Source: an uncultured Streptococcus sp. (lineage in GTDB: Bacteria; Bacillota; Bacilli; Lactobacillales; Streptococcaceae). Taken from it: 6,785 nt of DNA. Positions within the stretch are counted from its first letter, which is position 1, and each line of letters begins with the position of its first letter. Positions 6,656-6,785 of the stretch are shown here, in pieces. The notes beneath the pieces are model-generated. The model searched no databases. It saw only the letters and a program-made list of their open reading frames with translations, and was not told the DNA's origin. The position numbers and the translations under genes are program-made. Where the stretch lies: positions 1 through 6,785 of the forward strand of contig CABSQC010000062.1 in the NCBI GenBank assembly GCA_902479835.1. The letters are read 5' to 3'.

Positions 6656-6785
6656 CAATTGTCTTTGGATTGTCGAGAAAGACGCAGTGGTTGAGTGGGC
6701 TCTACTACGCTGATTTCATCAGCTTTTACAGCCCTACTCAACTGTGCGGAGGTGGGACGACGAAATCGAATTCTAACGAATTACC
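6656..6785 (-). other. Structured non-coding intergenic element, cut by the window edge
   Basis: No coding frame of note is seen here. A nested fold covers 6683-6748: outer arms CGCA/TGCG, TTGAGT/ACTCAA and GGGCT/AGCCC, interrupted by small internal loops, enclose a hairpin GCTGAT-TTC-ATCAGC at 6709-6723. A second hairpin, AATTC-TAAC-GAATT, lies at 6769-6782 and probably extends past the edge. On the minus strand these structures directly precede the terminator at 6655-6622. The stretch could be the 3' part of a small RNA, a long structured 3' leader of the next gene, or a copy of a dispersed streptococcal intergenic repeat. I have an impression of having seen closely similar sequence in other oral streptococci, but cannot confirm it here. 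Confidence 0.55.

Noticed and set aside
6683..6748. tRNA-like or BOX repeat reading of the right-hand fold
   Set aside because: It lacks cloverleaf proportions and a T-arm consensus, and it does not match the boxA/boxC sequences that I remember from pneumococcal BOX elements.

Overview
The window looks like chromosomal DNA from an oral streptococcus of the mitis/sanguinis type. The evidence is an AdcAII/Lmb-type zinc lipoprotein followed directly by a pneumococcal-type histidine triad (Pht) protein, AdcR-type TTAAC-NN-GTTAA operators, a response regulator that I recall as closely resembling pneumococcal RR01, and streptococcal GGGAC-AAAA-GTCC terminators. The species cannot be fixed from the sequence alone. 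No mobile element, CRISPR array, tRNA or rRNA was found.

Layout from left to right. Positions 1-802 (minus strand) hold an OmpR/PhoB response regulator and, overlapping it by 8 nt, the first 44 codons of its histidine kinase, cut by the window edge. Positions 803-971 are a divergent promoter region. Positions 972-2156 (plus strand) encode a 394-residue alpha/beta-hydrolase-like protein of the DUF2974 type. A perfect 14-bp hairpin at 2206-2237 ends this gene and the convergent operon on its right. Positions 2245-6460 (minus strand) are a two-gene zinc-acquisition operon, adcAII then pht, separated by 7 nt. The operon is driven by a strong promoter (TTGACA, 17 bp, TATTAT) whose start region is covered by three back-to-back 12-bp AdcR-type boxes. 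Positions 6461-6785 carry no gene: they hold this control region, a minus-strand terminator, and a strongly folded element that runs off the right edge.

How the parts work together: under zinc sufficiency AdcR should occupy the three boxes and silence the operon. Under zinc starvation AdcAII (lipoprotein, Zn site H70/H146/H210/E285) and the surface Pht protein (five HxxHxH triads plus a 13-histidine repeat tract) would be co-produced, and Pht would collect zinc and pass it to AdcAII for import by a permease encoded elsewhere. The two-component system and the hydrolase are separate units. The kinase N-terminus fits the short-loop, intramembrane-sensing (BceS-like) type, which would mean cell-envelope or antimicrobial-peptide stress sensing.

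Most of the window belongs to known families. The least explained parts are the structured element at the right edge, the long helical C-terminal half and His-rich tract of the Pht protein, the triple operator, and the role of the hydrolase.
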